From an uncultured Bacilli bacterium (GTDB lineage Bacteria; Bacillota_I; Bacilli_A; RF39; UBA660): DNA of 64,000 bases. The translations under genes and the position numbers were made by a program. Numbering within the stretch: position 1 is the first letter of the stretch; each line of letters opens with the position of its first letter. Below the pieces are notes generated by a model that saw nothing but the letters and a program-made list of their open reading frames with translations, was not told where the DNA came from and searched no databases. Shown here in pieces: positions 9,070-17,407 of the stretch. The DNA lies in NCBI GenBank assembly GCA_934131005.1, contig CAKOYV010000002.1, positions 59,165 to 123,164 on the forward strand, in the 5' to 3' direction.

Positions 9070-10375
9070 CTTTCATTTTGAAATTCTTAGCAACTAATAC
9101 AGAACCAGCACCCATAACTATCAATCCAATAACAGCTGATACAACAGTCTTATTAGTACCTGTTGCTGGAACACTAACCTCTTCACTAGGTGTCTCTGGT
9201 GTCTCTGGAGTTTCTGGTGTCTCCGGAGTTTCTGGTACCTCAGGTGTTTCTGGTGTCTCTGGTTGTTTAGTATTATACATAACAACCTCCTCAGCAGCAG
9301 TACCATCTTCATTAATTGTAAATGAAATAGTCTCCTCACTAAGTACATAACCATCAGGTGCTTGTGTCTCAGTCAAAGTATACTTACCAGGTTTAATATC
9401 TGTAATAATATGTGGTGTTGTTGTAGAAGTCCAAGAATCAATAACATTACCATTCTCATCTTTAACTTCTAACTTAGCTCCTGCTAACTCTTCCTTTGTT
9501 GTAACATCTTGCTTACTAATAGAAACTTTCTTAGGAGCAAGTGACATCTCTTTATTAGCAGTTGCACTAGCTTCAGTAGTATAAGTAGCAGCCATTACCT
9601 GATAACTACTATTACTTGGCTTATAACTATAAGAATGTATTTGTGTAGAAGAAGTACTTGCCTTTAGAGAAAATACTGCCTTTTCATCACTAACACTACT
9701 AGCAGGCACTGTAACATAAATCTTATCACCACTTATTTTATAAGTAGTACCCTCTGGAGCATTTACTAAAGATAAATTATATTTACCTGAACTAGTAATA
9801 CTAATACCACTAGATACATAATTATCTCCATCACGAGTAAATGTTACATCTTCTTTACCAAAACCAACTTTAGCATTACTACCACTATCATAGCTTTTTA
9901 AACTCTTAGCCTTACTAACCATACTTTTAATTTTCTTAGCATAACTACTAGAAGATTTTTTAATAGTACTCTTAAATGTATTAATAGAATTAGAATAATC
10001 CATCTTCTTCATATCCATTAAATAAATCCATAAAGCAGTTTGAGCAACAAAATAATCCTTATCATTCTTAGCTAAAGACCCTTGATGTAAAATATACTTA
10101 GTACCAGCATCTGTATACTCACGCCCTTTAGTATACTTAATACTAGTAACAGGCATATGCTTAGCATAAGTCATACAATAAACATACTTACCATCTGTAG
10201 TCTCCTTAATATGAAAGTTTTGTGGAAAACTAACTGGTGGTTTATAAGTACGATATTTCATCCTTAAACTACTAGGAGCACTAGCCGCAAATACTTGTGA
10301 CATGCTAACAACAACTGCAAGCAACATAATCAAAACCATTTTGCAAATTTTTTTGAAATTCAAATTTTTCATCAT
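9059..10375 (-). CDS. thioester-domain surface adhesin with Cna-B/SpaA-like domain and VPATG sorting signal
   Basis: The 438-residue protein is secreted and wall-anchored. Its parts in order are a signal peptide (1-31, ending SQVFAAS), a thioester domain with Cys67 (YVYCMTYA) and Gln112 in the TQxA-type motif AQTALW, a middle beta domain (about 175-265), and a Cna-B/SpaA prealbumin-like domain (about 283-370) with SISKQD and LTETQAPDGY, the usual Lys and Glu of an intramolecular isopeptide bond. A Pro-Glu-Thr repeat spacer, the sorting motif VPATG, a hydrophobic helix and a charged tail complete it. Thioester domains bind host amines covalently in Gram-positive adhesins. Its own promoter is at 10405-10433 and AAGGAGGG lies before the start. 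Confidence 0.9.
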   Translation of the reverse strand: MMKNLNFKKICKMVLIMLLAVVVSMSQVFAASAPSSLRMKYRTYKPPVSFPQNFHIKETTDGKYVYCMTYAKHMPVTSIKYTKGREYTDAGTKYILHQGSLAKNDKDYFVAQTALWIYLMDMKKMDYSNSINTFKSTIKKSSSSYAKKIKSMVSKAKSLKSYDSGSNAKVGFGKEDVTFTRDGDNYVSSGISITSSGKYNLSLVNAPEGTTYKISGDKIYVTVPASSVSDEKAVFSLKASTSSTQIHSYSYKPSNSSYQVMAATYTTEASATANKEMSLAPKKVSISKQDVTTKEELAGAKLEVKDENGNVIDSWTSTTTPHIITDIKPGKYTLTETQAPDGYVLSEETISFTINEDGTAAEEVVMYNTKQPETPETPEVPETPETPETPETPETPSEEVSVPATGTNKTVVSAVIGLIVMGAGSVLVAKNFKMKDEK

Positions 10376-10404
10376 AACCTTCCCTCCTTAAATTTCGATT
10401 ATAT

Positions 10405-10433
10405 ATACTATCACTAAACTCCATATTTGTCAA
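10405..10433 (-). promoter_or_regulatory. sigma-A promoter of the adhesin-sortase unit
   Basis: On the minus strand TTGACA (10428-10433), a 17-base spacer and TAGTAT (10405-10410) with an upstream TGA form a near-consensus extended promoter about 30 bases before the adhesin start. It diverges from the clpB promoter. Confidence 0.8.
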
Positions 10434-10459
10434 CAGTTTTTTAACAAATAGTTGATTAT

Positions 10460-10486
10460 TTAGCAATCGCCATTGACAATTGCTAA
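10460..10486 (+). promoter_or_regulatory. CIRCE operator (HrcA repressor site) for clpB
   Basis: TTAGCAATC - 9 bases - AATTGCTAA has the exact 9-9-9 architecture of CIRCE (consensus TTAGCACTC-N9-GAGTGCTAA), with eight and seven matching bases in the arms. The -35 box TTGACA (10473-10478) begins in the spacer and ends in the right arm, so bound HrcA would block RNA polymerase. HrcA itself is not in the window. Confidence 0.88.
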
Positions 10487-10500
10487 AATAGTGTTATAAT
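10473..10500 (+). promoter_or_regulatory. clpB sigma-A promoter
   Basis: TTGACA (10473-10478), a 16-base spacer and TATAAT (10495-10500), with TGT forming an extended -10. It overlaps the CIRCE element and leads to an AAAGGAGAT ribosome site at 10512-10520. Confidence 0.9.
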
Positions 10501-10527
10501 TATTATTGTTGAAAGGAGATGTTAATT

Positions 10528-12645
10528 ATGAATAATCAACCTTTTCAAGAAAATTTAGAAAATGTTCTTGAAAAATATGGACGTGATATTACTAAACAAT
10601 CACGTGACGGGAAAATAGATCCTGTTATTGGTCGTGACGATGAAATTAGAAGTATAACTAGAATTTTATCACGTAAAACCAAAAACAATCCCGTTTTAAT
10701 TGGTGAGCCTGGCGTTGGTAAAACTGCCATCGTTGAAGGACTTGCTAATAGGATTATAAAAGGAGATGTACCAAACAGTCTAAAAGGAAAAACTATTTGG
10801 GAATTAGATATGGGTTCTCTAATAGCTGGTGCTAAATATCGTGGTGAATTTGAGGAACGTTTAAAAGCTGTTTTAAAAGAAGTACGTGAATCTGAAGGTC
10901 AAATAATTATGTTTATTGATGAAATACACATGATTGTAGGTGCTGGAGCTCTAGAAGGAGCTATGGATGCTGGAAATATGCTAAAGCCAATGTTAGCCCG
11001 TGGTGAAATTCATTGCATCGGAGCAACTACTCTAAATGAATATCGTAAATATATTGAAAAAGACGGTGCTCTAGAAAGAAGATTCCAAAAAGTACAAGTA
11101 AAAGAACCAACAGTTCTAGATACTATCACAATTCTTCGTGGCTTAAAATCTCGCTTAGAAGTATACCATGGCGTTAATATTAAAGATAATGCCCTAGTAG
11201 CAGCAGCTTCCCTATCAGATAGATATATAACTAGCCGTTTCTTACCAGATAAAGCTATCGATTTAGTAGATGAAGCTTGTGCCACCATAAAAGTCCAAAT
11301 GGAATCAGTACCAACAGAATTAGATACCCTAACTAGAAAAATAATGCAACTCCAAATAGAAAAAGAAGCTCTTAAAAAGGAAAAAGATGAAATCTCCAAA
11401 AATAGAAAAATAGAAATAGATAAAAAATTAGAAAACTTAAAAGAAAAAGAGAAAAAATTAAGAACATCTTGGGAAGAAGAAAAAAGTATTAATAACAAAA
11501 TAAGTAAGAAAAAAGAAGAAATAGATAGTGCTAATCACAAATTAGAAGTAGCCGAAGCTAACTATGATTTAGAAACATCCGCTAGACTAAGACATGGTGT
11601 TATTCCTAAATTAGAACAAGAATTAGCCGAATTAAAAGCTAAAAATAAATCTGATATCTTATCAGATACTGTAACTGATGAAGATATAGCTAAAATAATT
11701 TCTAAATGGACATCTATTCCAATTAGTAAATTAGTCGGCACTGAACGTGATAAACTTCTAAACTTAGAAGAAAACATGAAAAAAAGAGTCAAAGGTCAAG
11801 ATAAAGCCCTTCATTTAGTAAGCGAAGCAATCATTCGTGCTAGAGCAGGCATCAAAGATCCTAACAGACCCATTGGTTCCTTCATTTTCCTAGGACCCAC
11901 TGGTGTTGGTAAAACAGAAGTTGCTAAAACTCTAGCATACGAATTATTTGATGATGAAAAACATATTGTTAGAATTGATATGTCTGAATATATGGAACCT
12001 CATTCAGTAGCAAGACTAATAGGTTCTCCTCCAGGATATGTAGGATATGATGACGGTGGACAATTAACAGAGGCTGTAAGAAGAAATCCTTACTCTATTG
12101 TCTTATTTGACGAAATAGAAAAAGCTCATAAAGATGTCTTTAATATTCTTCTACAAATATTAGATGATGGCCGTATAACGGATAGCCAAGGACGACTTGT
12201 CGATTTTAAAAACACCATCATTATCATGACATCTAACTTAGGAAGTGAATATATCCTAGAAGACAGTAACAACGCAAATAACTTAGTTATGAGTGAATTA
12301 AAAAAGACCTTCAAGCCAGAATTTATTAACAGAATAGATGAAATAATAATCTTCAATTCTCTATCTAAAGAAGTAATAAATGACATTCTAGATAAAATTA
12401 TCAAAGATATTGAATACAGATTAAGAGATAAAAGGTTAACAATCACCACTACTAAAAGAGCTCGTGATTACATCATCGAAAATTCATATGATGAAAAATA
12501 TGGAGCTAGACCAATAAAAAGATATGTTCAAAGAAATGTAGAAACTCTAATTGCCAATAGCATCATCAGAGATGAAATAAAAGTTAAAAGTACTATTACT
12601 ATCGATCTTCAAGATAATAAATTAATTCTTAAAACTTCAAATTAA
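10528..12645 (+). CDS. clpB: ClpB-type disaggregase lacking the N-terminal domain
   Basis: ClpB/Hsp100 is a hexameric AAA+ chaperone that extracts proteins from aggregates together with DnaK. The first ATPase module has Walker A GEPGVGKT and Walker B IIMFIDEIH. A charged coiled-coil middle domain (about residues 270-370) is followed by a second module with Walker A GPTGVGKT, LFDEIEKAH and the C-terminal D2-small domain. No ClpP-binding IGF loop was seen. The protein is about 705 residues because the substrate-binding N-domain is absent, as in mycoplasma ClpB. The ATG at 10528 is preferred over one at 10519 because the latter abuts the GGAG ribosome site. The promoter carries a CIRCE operator, so heat induction through HrcA is expected. 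Confidence 0.95.
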   Translation: MNNQPFQENLENVLEKYGRDITKQSRDGKIDPVIGRDDEIRSITRILSRKTKNNPVLIGEPGVGKTAIVEGLANRIIKGDVPNSLKGKTIWELDMGSLIAGAKYRGEFEERLKAVLKEVRESEGQIIMFIDEIHMIVGAGALEGAMDAGNMLKPMLARGEIHCIGATTLNEYRKYIEKDGALERRFQKVQVKEPTVLDTITILRGLKSRLEVYHGVNIKDNALVAAASLSDRYITSRFLPDKAIDLVDEACATIKVQMESVPTELDTLTRKIMQLQIEKEALKKEKDEISKNRKIEIDKKLENLKEKEKKLRTSWEEEKSINNKISKKKEEIDSANHKLEVAEANYDLETSARLRHGVIPKLEQELAELKAKNKSDILSDTVTDEDIAKIISKWTSIPISKLVGTERDKLLNLEENMKKRVKGQDKALHLVSEAIIRARAGIKDPNRPIGSFIFLGPTGVGKTEVAKTLAYELFDDEKHIVRIDMSEYMEPHSVARLIGSPPGYVGYDDGGQLTEAVRRNPYSIVLFDEIEKAHKDVFNILLQILDDGRITDSQGRLVDFKNTIIIMTSNLGSEYILEDSNNANNLVMSELKKTFKPEFINRIDEIIIFNSLSKEVINDILDKIIKDIEYRLRDKRLTITTTKRARDYIIENSYDEKYGARPIKRYVQRNVETLIANSIIRDEIKVKSTITIDLQDNKLILKTSN

Positions 12646-12715
12646 AAAAAACTCAGGTTTTAATATAAATATCGTCTAAAAAACGAAAATTTATATTACG
12701 TATCCTGAGTTTTTT
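12645..12715. terminator. bidirectional terminator between clpB and the convergent 99-residue gene
   Basis: AAAAAACTCAGG at 12646-12657 pairs with CCTGAGTTTTTT at 12704-12715, and the inner arms TAATATAAAT / ATTTATATTA extend the hairpin. It can terminate on both strands. Confidence 0.85.
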
Positions 12716-13013
12716 ATTTTCTATCCGTAAGCAAATATTTTAAATATCTCATATCTTCACCAATCAAAAATATATAATTATCCCCTAAATAATTAGCTAA
12801 ATTTAGAAGTCCCTCATTAACATAATCATAATCTAAATCAAATACTTCCAAATAATTAACAATTATATCATCAATATAATTAAACCCTCTACTAAGAAAC
12901 AAATTATATATCTTAGAAAAATTACCATTAAAAACTTTATCTATATATTCACTATCATATTTTTCATATAGTAACATCAATTTATTACGAGAAAGAAAAT
13001 CATCTATAGTCAT
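12714..13013 (-). CDS. small helical hypothetical protein
   Basis: The 99-residue product has no recognised family. It is rich in Tyr, Asp and Leu, predicted helical, with no signal peptide. Its C-terminal segment (LGDNYIFLIGEDMRYL) resembles the end of the 93-residue protein at 50691 (LGENYAFKLGEDSSLI), and both have a similar length and layout, so they are probably distant paralogs. It is the last gene of a minus-strand accessory patch that includes the repeat proteins at 13028 and 14390, only 14 bases away. Confidence 0.6.
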   Translation of the reverse strand: MTIDDFLSRNKLMLLYEKYDSEYIDKVFNGNFSKIYNLFLSRGFNYIDDIIVNYLEVFDLDYDYVNEGLLNLANYLGDNYIFLIGEDMRYLKYLLTDRK

Positions 13014-13027
13014 AATTTAAACCTCCC

Positions 13028-14377
13028 CTATTTAAACTTTTCAACAATATATTCATCTATCATCTCATCTATAGAAATATTATATTTTAATTGCATATTA
13101 TAGTCTGACATATAAAGCATTTTTATATTACTCTGAATATCAAGTTGACTATCAAGCATAAACATAATCTTAGAATATACTTCTCTATAAGGTTTAACTA
13201 AAAGATCATCGCAAATATTAATTCCATAACATTTACAAAGATTACTAACAAGAAAAATATTATCTTTTTTATATCTAGGATAGTAATTAAGAAATTCTTT
13301 TATTTCATTATAAACCTTTAATTTCTCTAAGCTTTCTTCATCTTTAAGACTCTCTTTTTTTATCACTTTAACTTCATTTGCTAACCTTGAAAACCAATTA
13401 GCCATATCTGTACCATCAAGTTCAAATTTAGCCACCTTCAAAGGATTAAAAACTGCACTCATAGGTCTATAACCAAATTCTGTAACTTTCTTAATATATT
13501 CTCCTTTTTTTTGCCTTAATTTCACAAATTTAATTTTTTTAATTTCTTCACTAACCTTCAAATAAACTTCCACATACTTCTCTTCTAAACTAGTTAATTC
13601 AGTACCACTATTTTTCTTTTCTAACCCTAATCTATATTGTGTTTGTAATCTATTAAGCCAACTTTTCATATTTGTATTATCAAATGAAAAACTAACATCC
13701 CTCACATCTTCAATCATAAATTCGCCATTTTTTTTACCTAATTCACGTATTTTTTCAATACATTCCTGCATCTTTTTTTCTAGTATTTCTTCTCTAGATA
13801 TTTTTTTAATATTAGCCTCTATTATAACCTTTCTAATCTTCTGATAAGCCTTACATAAAAGAACTTCATCTCTTTTATACTTATCATTTGATTTCCCCTC
13901 TTTTAGCATTTTATTATAAGTACTTTTAGCAGAAAAGTACCAATCATGCATAGGCTGATCATCTATCGAAAATTTATATACACACCCATTTTTATCCTTA
14001 TTAGGTATTTCACCAAGTAAAAGATATTTTTCTACAAATTCTTCTACCTTCTTCAAAGTAGCATATTCCCTATAAGTTTTCGAAACATTGTACTTCTTTT
14101 CATTCTTTATTATTTCACTATATAATTTTATACAATTCCAATTAGAAGGTGATAATTCCTCACCATCTTCTAACTTTTTCATATATTTATTATAATTATT
14201 TTGTAAAGAATTAAACCACTTTCCCATATCTTGCTTATCTAAAGAAAACAAAGCATCAACAACATTATATGGATAACGAGCAACCCTCGGTCTATATCCT
14301 AGTTTTTTTTCCACTTCCATATATTCTTTTGCTTTCTTTTTTTGATTTTCTATTCTAACTAAACTTATTTCTGACAT
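13028..14377 (-). CDS. repeat protein of unknown function, paralog of the 14390 gene
   Basis: The 449-residue cytosolic protein has roughly four copies of a degenerate 90-110 residue unit: a helix ending LGYRPR (or similar), a short strand with F.LD..DM, then W...L...Y and a Lys/Glu-rich helix. Examples are KKLGYRPRVARYP with DKQDMGKWFN, DDQPMHDWYF, FDNTNMKSWL and FGYRPMSAVF with DGTDMANWF. The spacing (small strand, D.M..W..., basic helix) recalls HA domains in accessory helicases, but the likeness is weak. The ATG at 14377 has GGGGG five bases upstream; an ATG 12 bases earlier abuts the previous stop. No function is assigned. Confidence 0.65.
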   Translation of the reverse strand: MSEISLVRIENQKKKAKEYMEVEKKLGYRPRVARYPYNVVDALFSLDKQDMGKWFNSLQNNYNKYMKKLEDGEELSPSNWNCIKLYSEIIKNEKKYNVSKTYREYATLKKVEEFVEKYLLLGEIPNKDKNGCVYKFSIDDQPMHDWYFSAKSTYNKMLKEGKSNDKYKRDEVLLCKAYQKIRKVIIEANIKKISREEILEKKMQECIEKIRELGKKNGEFMIEDVRDVSFSFDNTNMKSWLNRLQTQYRLGLEKKNSGTELTSLEEKYVEVYLKVSEEIKKIKFVKLRQKKGEYIKKVTEFGYRPMSAVFNPLKVAKFELDGTDMANWFSRLANEVKVIKKESLKDEESLEKLKVYNEIKEFLNYYPRYKKDNIFLVSNLCKCYGINICDDLLVKPYREVYSKIMFMLDSQLDIQSNIKMLYMSDYNMQLKYNISIDEMIDEYIVEKFK

Positions 14378-14389
14378 AACAACCCCCAT

Positions 14390-15538
14390 TTATTTATTTC
14401 TTATTTTATTAACATCTTTTTGATTAAAAATATACGTATCCAATAACCAATCTAAATCAACACCATAACTCTTTTTCAAGGCAAAATCAGACATATAAAA
14501 CATTCTCATATTCCTATTAATATCTAATCTTATATCTTTCAAATATCTTAACTTAACATAAACTTCACTACAAGGTTTGTCCAAAAGATCATTATTACTA
14601 TCAATATCAATTCCATATTCCAAACAAAGTTCTTTAATTAATTTTTTCCTATCTCTCTTACGTATAGGATAATAATTCGCAATTCTTTTAACCTCATCAT
14701 ATATTTCTAAATATTCACATTCCTCCAAGGAAATATCCTTCGCCAATCTTATGTTTCTAGCCTTAGAACTCTGTATAGAAAACCAACTTCCCATATCTGT
14801 ACCATCAATCAAAAAAGCAACTTCACCTTTCTTTCTTCTTTGAGGCTTCCTAGGTTTATGGCCTAACTCTCTAGTTTTTTTAATAAATTCAGCTTTTTTA
14901 ATTTTATCAATTTCAAGCTGTGTAATAGAATCTAATGATATTAATTTACTAATTCGAACGCCATGCTCTTCTAAAAAGATTAACAATTCTCTATAAAATT
15001 CAACATTTCTTTCATCAGTTTCAGATAATTTTTTGCCATTTTCAACACATTTCATAGTTCTAACATAACGAGCTCTAATCGAATAAAACCAATCATACAT
15101 TTCCTGATGATCAAAAGAAAAAACTAATTTCTTACCATTCTCATCATAATTAGGAATCTCTCCTTCATTCAAAGTACCTATATTATTTATAACTGCTTGT
15201 TTAAATTCCTCTCTTTTAAAATGTAAAATATAATCCTCATAAATAAAAATATTATACTCTTGTTCATTTTTTAAAATTTTCTCATATAATTTTATATTTC
15301 TTTGATTTCCTTTAGTTAATTTTTTCTTTTCTTCTAACTTTTTTATAGCTTCCTCATACCTTTGACGTAAAGAATCACGCCAAATGCCCATATCTTGATC
15401 ATCATCAAAGAATACTTCATCTCCAACTCTATCTGAACGTGTTATTCTGGGTCTATATCCAAGTTTTATCTCCGTTGCTATATACACATCAGTTTTTATA
15501 TTTTGTATCTCTTCCATTGATAGTTTACTAAAATCCAT
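14390..15538 (-). CDS. repeat protein of unknown function, paralog of the 13028 gene
   Basis: The 382-residue protein has about three units of the same type: IKLGYRPRITR with DDDQDMGIW, EIPNYDENGKKL with DHQEMYDWF, and RELGHKPRKPQ with DGTDMGSWF. Its C-terminal domain (about 300-375, YYPIRKRDRKKL ... RMFYMSDF) matches that of the 13028 protein (YYPRYKKDNIFL ... KMLYMSDY), which shows the two genes arose by duplication. A ribosome site AAGGGGGG precedes the ATG. A third, broken copy of the C-terminal domain lies just upstream at 15571-15813. There is no enzyme motif or membrane segment. Confidence 0.65.
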   Translation of the reverse strand: MDFSKLSMEEIQNIKTDVYIATEIKLGYRPRITRSDRVGDEVFFDDDQDMGIWRDSLRQRYEEAIKKLEEKKKLTKGNQRNIKLYEKILKNEQEYNIFIYEDYILHFKREEFKQAVINNIGTLNEGEIPNYDENGKKLVFSFDHQEMYDWFYSIRARYVRTMKCVENGKKLSETDERNVEFYRELLIFLEEHGVRISKLISLDSITQLEIDKIKKAEFIKKTRELGHKPRKPQRRKKGEVAFLIDGTDMGSWFSIQSSKARNIRLAKDISLEECEYLEIYDEVKRIANYYPIRKRDRKKLIKELCLEYGIDIDSNNDLLDKPCSEVYVKLRYLKDIRLDINRNMRMFYMSDFALKKSYGVDLDWLLDTYIFNQKDVNKIRNK

Positions 15539-15570
15539 AACAACACACCCCCCTTCATTTTACTATTTCA

Positions 15571-15813
15571 TCAACTTATTAACTTTTTATTATTCAATAT
15601 ATACAAATCAATAAGTTCACCAAGACTAACACCATAAACTTATTGCATCAATTCATCAGACATATAAAATATTTTTACATTTTCAGAAACATCAAGTTTT
15701 TTATTTTTTAAATACATAACTTTAACCTAAACTTTACCATAAGACATATTCAAAAGTTCTTTTTTTCGTAAAAGCTCTACCAAATCACCAGCTTTTTTAT
15801 AACAAATATTGTC
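15571..15813 (-). pseudogene. decayed C-terminal remnant of a third paralog of the 13028/14390 family
   Basis: In a single minus-strand frame the region reads VMYLKNKKLDVSENVKIFYM, then SDELMQ, and after a stop VYGVSLGELIDLYIL, matching the ends of both downstream paralogs. The frame is broken by TAG at 15727-15729 and TAA at 15640-15642 and ends with TGA at 15571-15573. No N-terminal part was found upstream. This stretch accounts for the otherwise empty 15539-15900 interval. Confidence 0.75.
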
Positions 15814-15898
15814 CTTTTTTCAAAAAATATGTGTATTAGTATACCACAAGTAACCAAAAAAGTAAACCCTAAAGTAAATTTTTACATCTTTTCCCATA

Positions 15899-15929
15899 AA
15901 AAAAGAGTGATTCATTTATTAAATCACTT
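15899..15929 (-). terminator. intrinsic terminator of the 15924 surface protein gene
   Basis: On the minus strand AGTGATT / AATCACT with a 9-base loop is followed by CTTTTTTT. Confidence 0.8.
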
Positions 15930-16319
15930 TAACACAGTCTTATTAGAAATAAACAACATCAAAATTCCAATAATACCACAACAAAAAGATACACCAAAAA
16001 GATAAGTTGAATTTCCAGTTATCTTATTTTCTGTTTTATGAATATTTTTTGTCTTTGGATCAGGAACATAAACATCATCACCATTATTACGATCTGTATT
16101 ATCTTGAGCATTATCTGTAATTACACTATTATCATCAACAGTATCTTTATCCTCTACTTTATCACTACTGCTATCATCATTAGTATTAGTATCAACTTGT
16201 TCGCTATTATTGCTAGTATCAGTATCACTATCTACCTCATCAATAGCAAAAACTCTACCACAAGACACAAACATACAAACAAATGCAACCATTAAAAACA
16301 GACACATTCTTTTTATCAT
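15924..16319 (-). CDS. small secreted Asp/Ser/Asn-rich protein with C-terminal membrane helix
   Basis: The 131-residue product has a signal peptide (about 1-26, MIKRMCLFLMVAFVCMF...FAID), a disordered region made mostly of Asp, Ser, Asn and Thr (27-95), and a C-terminal hydrophobic helix (about 103-124) followed by NKTVLK. No clear LPXTG-like motif precedes the helix, so it is either membrane-anchored or carries an unusual sorting signal. It has the same layout as the protein at 59621. The gene stands alone between a terminator and the end of the rpsB-tsf unit. Function unknown. Confidence 0.65.
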   Translation of the reverse strand: MIKRMCLFLMVAFVCMFVSCGRVFAIDEVDSDTDTSNNSEQVDTNTNDDSSSDKVEDKDTVDDNSVITDNAQDNTDRNNGDDVYVPDPKTKNIHKTENKITGNSTYLFGVSFCCGIIGILMLFISNKTVLK

Positions 16320-16424
16320 AATATCCCTCCATTACTCCTAACCTAACTACATGATATCACCTAATTAATAAATTAGCAATAACAAATCTCATATATATTG
16401 TATTATAAATTGTTTAAAAAAACA

Positions 16425-16503
16425 AAGAAAAAAACTCTTTTTTCAAAAATTATCCCTTTTATTTACAACAATACTGTAAACTAGATAATCAAAAGAGTTT
16501 CTT
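16425..16503 (-). terminator. long terminator of the rpsB-tsf operon
   Basis: On the minus strand AAACTCTTTT near 16500 pairs with the complementary arm near 16431, with inner arms GATTATC / GATAATT and a small central hairpin TTTACA...TGTAAA. It ends in a T-rich run. Confidence 0.65.
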
Positions 16504-16518
16504 ATCCATAATAATAAC

Positions 16519-17391
16519 TTAAGCATTAATTTGTTTCATCACTTCATCAGCAAAGTTTTCTTCCTTTTTCTCAATTCCTTCACCAACTTCATAACGAACA
16601 AAACTAACAACTTTACTATTCTTAGATTCAACATATTTAGAAACTTTCATTTTATTTTCTTTAATAAAACCTTGATCAACTAAACATACTTCTTCAAAGA
16701 ATTTATTTAATCTACCATTAACAATCATTGGTAACTTATTAGTATCCAATCCTTCATTCTCAGCTTGCTCCATTAGAATTGCTCTTTCTTTATCAACTCT
16801 CTCACTAGGAACATCATCACGAGTCAAATATAAAGGTTTCATAGCTGCTGCTTGCATAGCAATATCTTTAGCAAGTTCTAAATCATCGCCATCAAGAACA
16901 ACAACAGTAACAATCTTACCACCCATATGAGTATAACTTCCAAATACTTGATTATCTTCTTTAGTAATTACCTCAAATCTTCTAAATGATAACTTTTCAC
17001 CAATTGTACCACTCTTCTCAGCAATAACATCTTCTAATTTCTTTCCATCAACATCTAATGCTAAAGCATCTTCAACGTTCTCAACATCATTAACTAAAAT
17101 AGTGTTAGCAACAACTTCCACCAATTCCTTAAACTCTTCATTCTTAGCAACAAAATCAGTCTCAGAATTAACTTCAATAATAACAGCCTTATTACCATCT
17201 ATTTTTGCGTAAGCAAGTCCTTCTGCTGCAATTCTAGAAGCTTTCTTAGCAGCCTTAGAAATACCTTTTTCTCTAAGCCAATTAATAGCCTCATCGATAT
17301 TACCATTACTAGCCTCAAGTGCCTTCTTACAATCAAGCATACCAGCACCACTAGCTTCACGCAAATCTTTAATCATACTTGCACTAATCAT
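16519..17391 (-). CDS. tsf: translation elongation factor Ts
   Basis: EF-Ts exchanges GDP for GTP on EF-Tu. The 290-residue protein starts MISASMIKDLREASGAGMLDCKKAL with the N-terminal UBA-like domain. The EF-Tu contact motif EVNSETDFVAKN lies around residue 75, and two core subdomains follow. The C-terminus ends EKKEENFADEVMKQINA, the usual end of this family. AAGGAGAGTACAT precedes the ATG. It follows rpsB by 16 bases, the arrangement found in most bacteria, and shares its promoter. Identification is certain. Confidence 0.98.
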   Translation of the reverse strand: MISASMIKDLREASGAGMLDCKKALEASNGNIDEAINWLREKGISKAAKKASRIAAEGLAYAKIDGNKAVIIEVNSETDFVAKNEEFKELVEVVANTILVNDVENVEDALALDVDGKKLEDVIAEKSGTIGEKLSFRRFEVITKEDNQVFGSYTHMGGKIVTVVVLDGDDLELAKDIAMQAAAMKPLYLTRDDVPSERVDKERAILMEQAENEGLDTNKLPMIVNGRLNKFFEEVCLVDQGFIKENKMKVSKYVESKNSKVVSFVRYEVGEGIEKKEENFADEVMKQINA

Positions 17392-17407
17392 ATGTACTCT
17401 CCTTTAT

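Noticed and set aside
9078..9350. Plus-strand open frame with a GVSGVSGVSG repeat
   Set aside because: It is the antisense shadow of the Pro-Glu-Thr spacer of the adhesin and has no ribosome site.
11010..11498. Long minus-strand frame inside clpB
   Set aside because: It is antisense to well-conserved ClpB coding sequence, lacks a ribosome site and has low-complexity Ser/Leu/Phe content typical of shadow frames.
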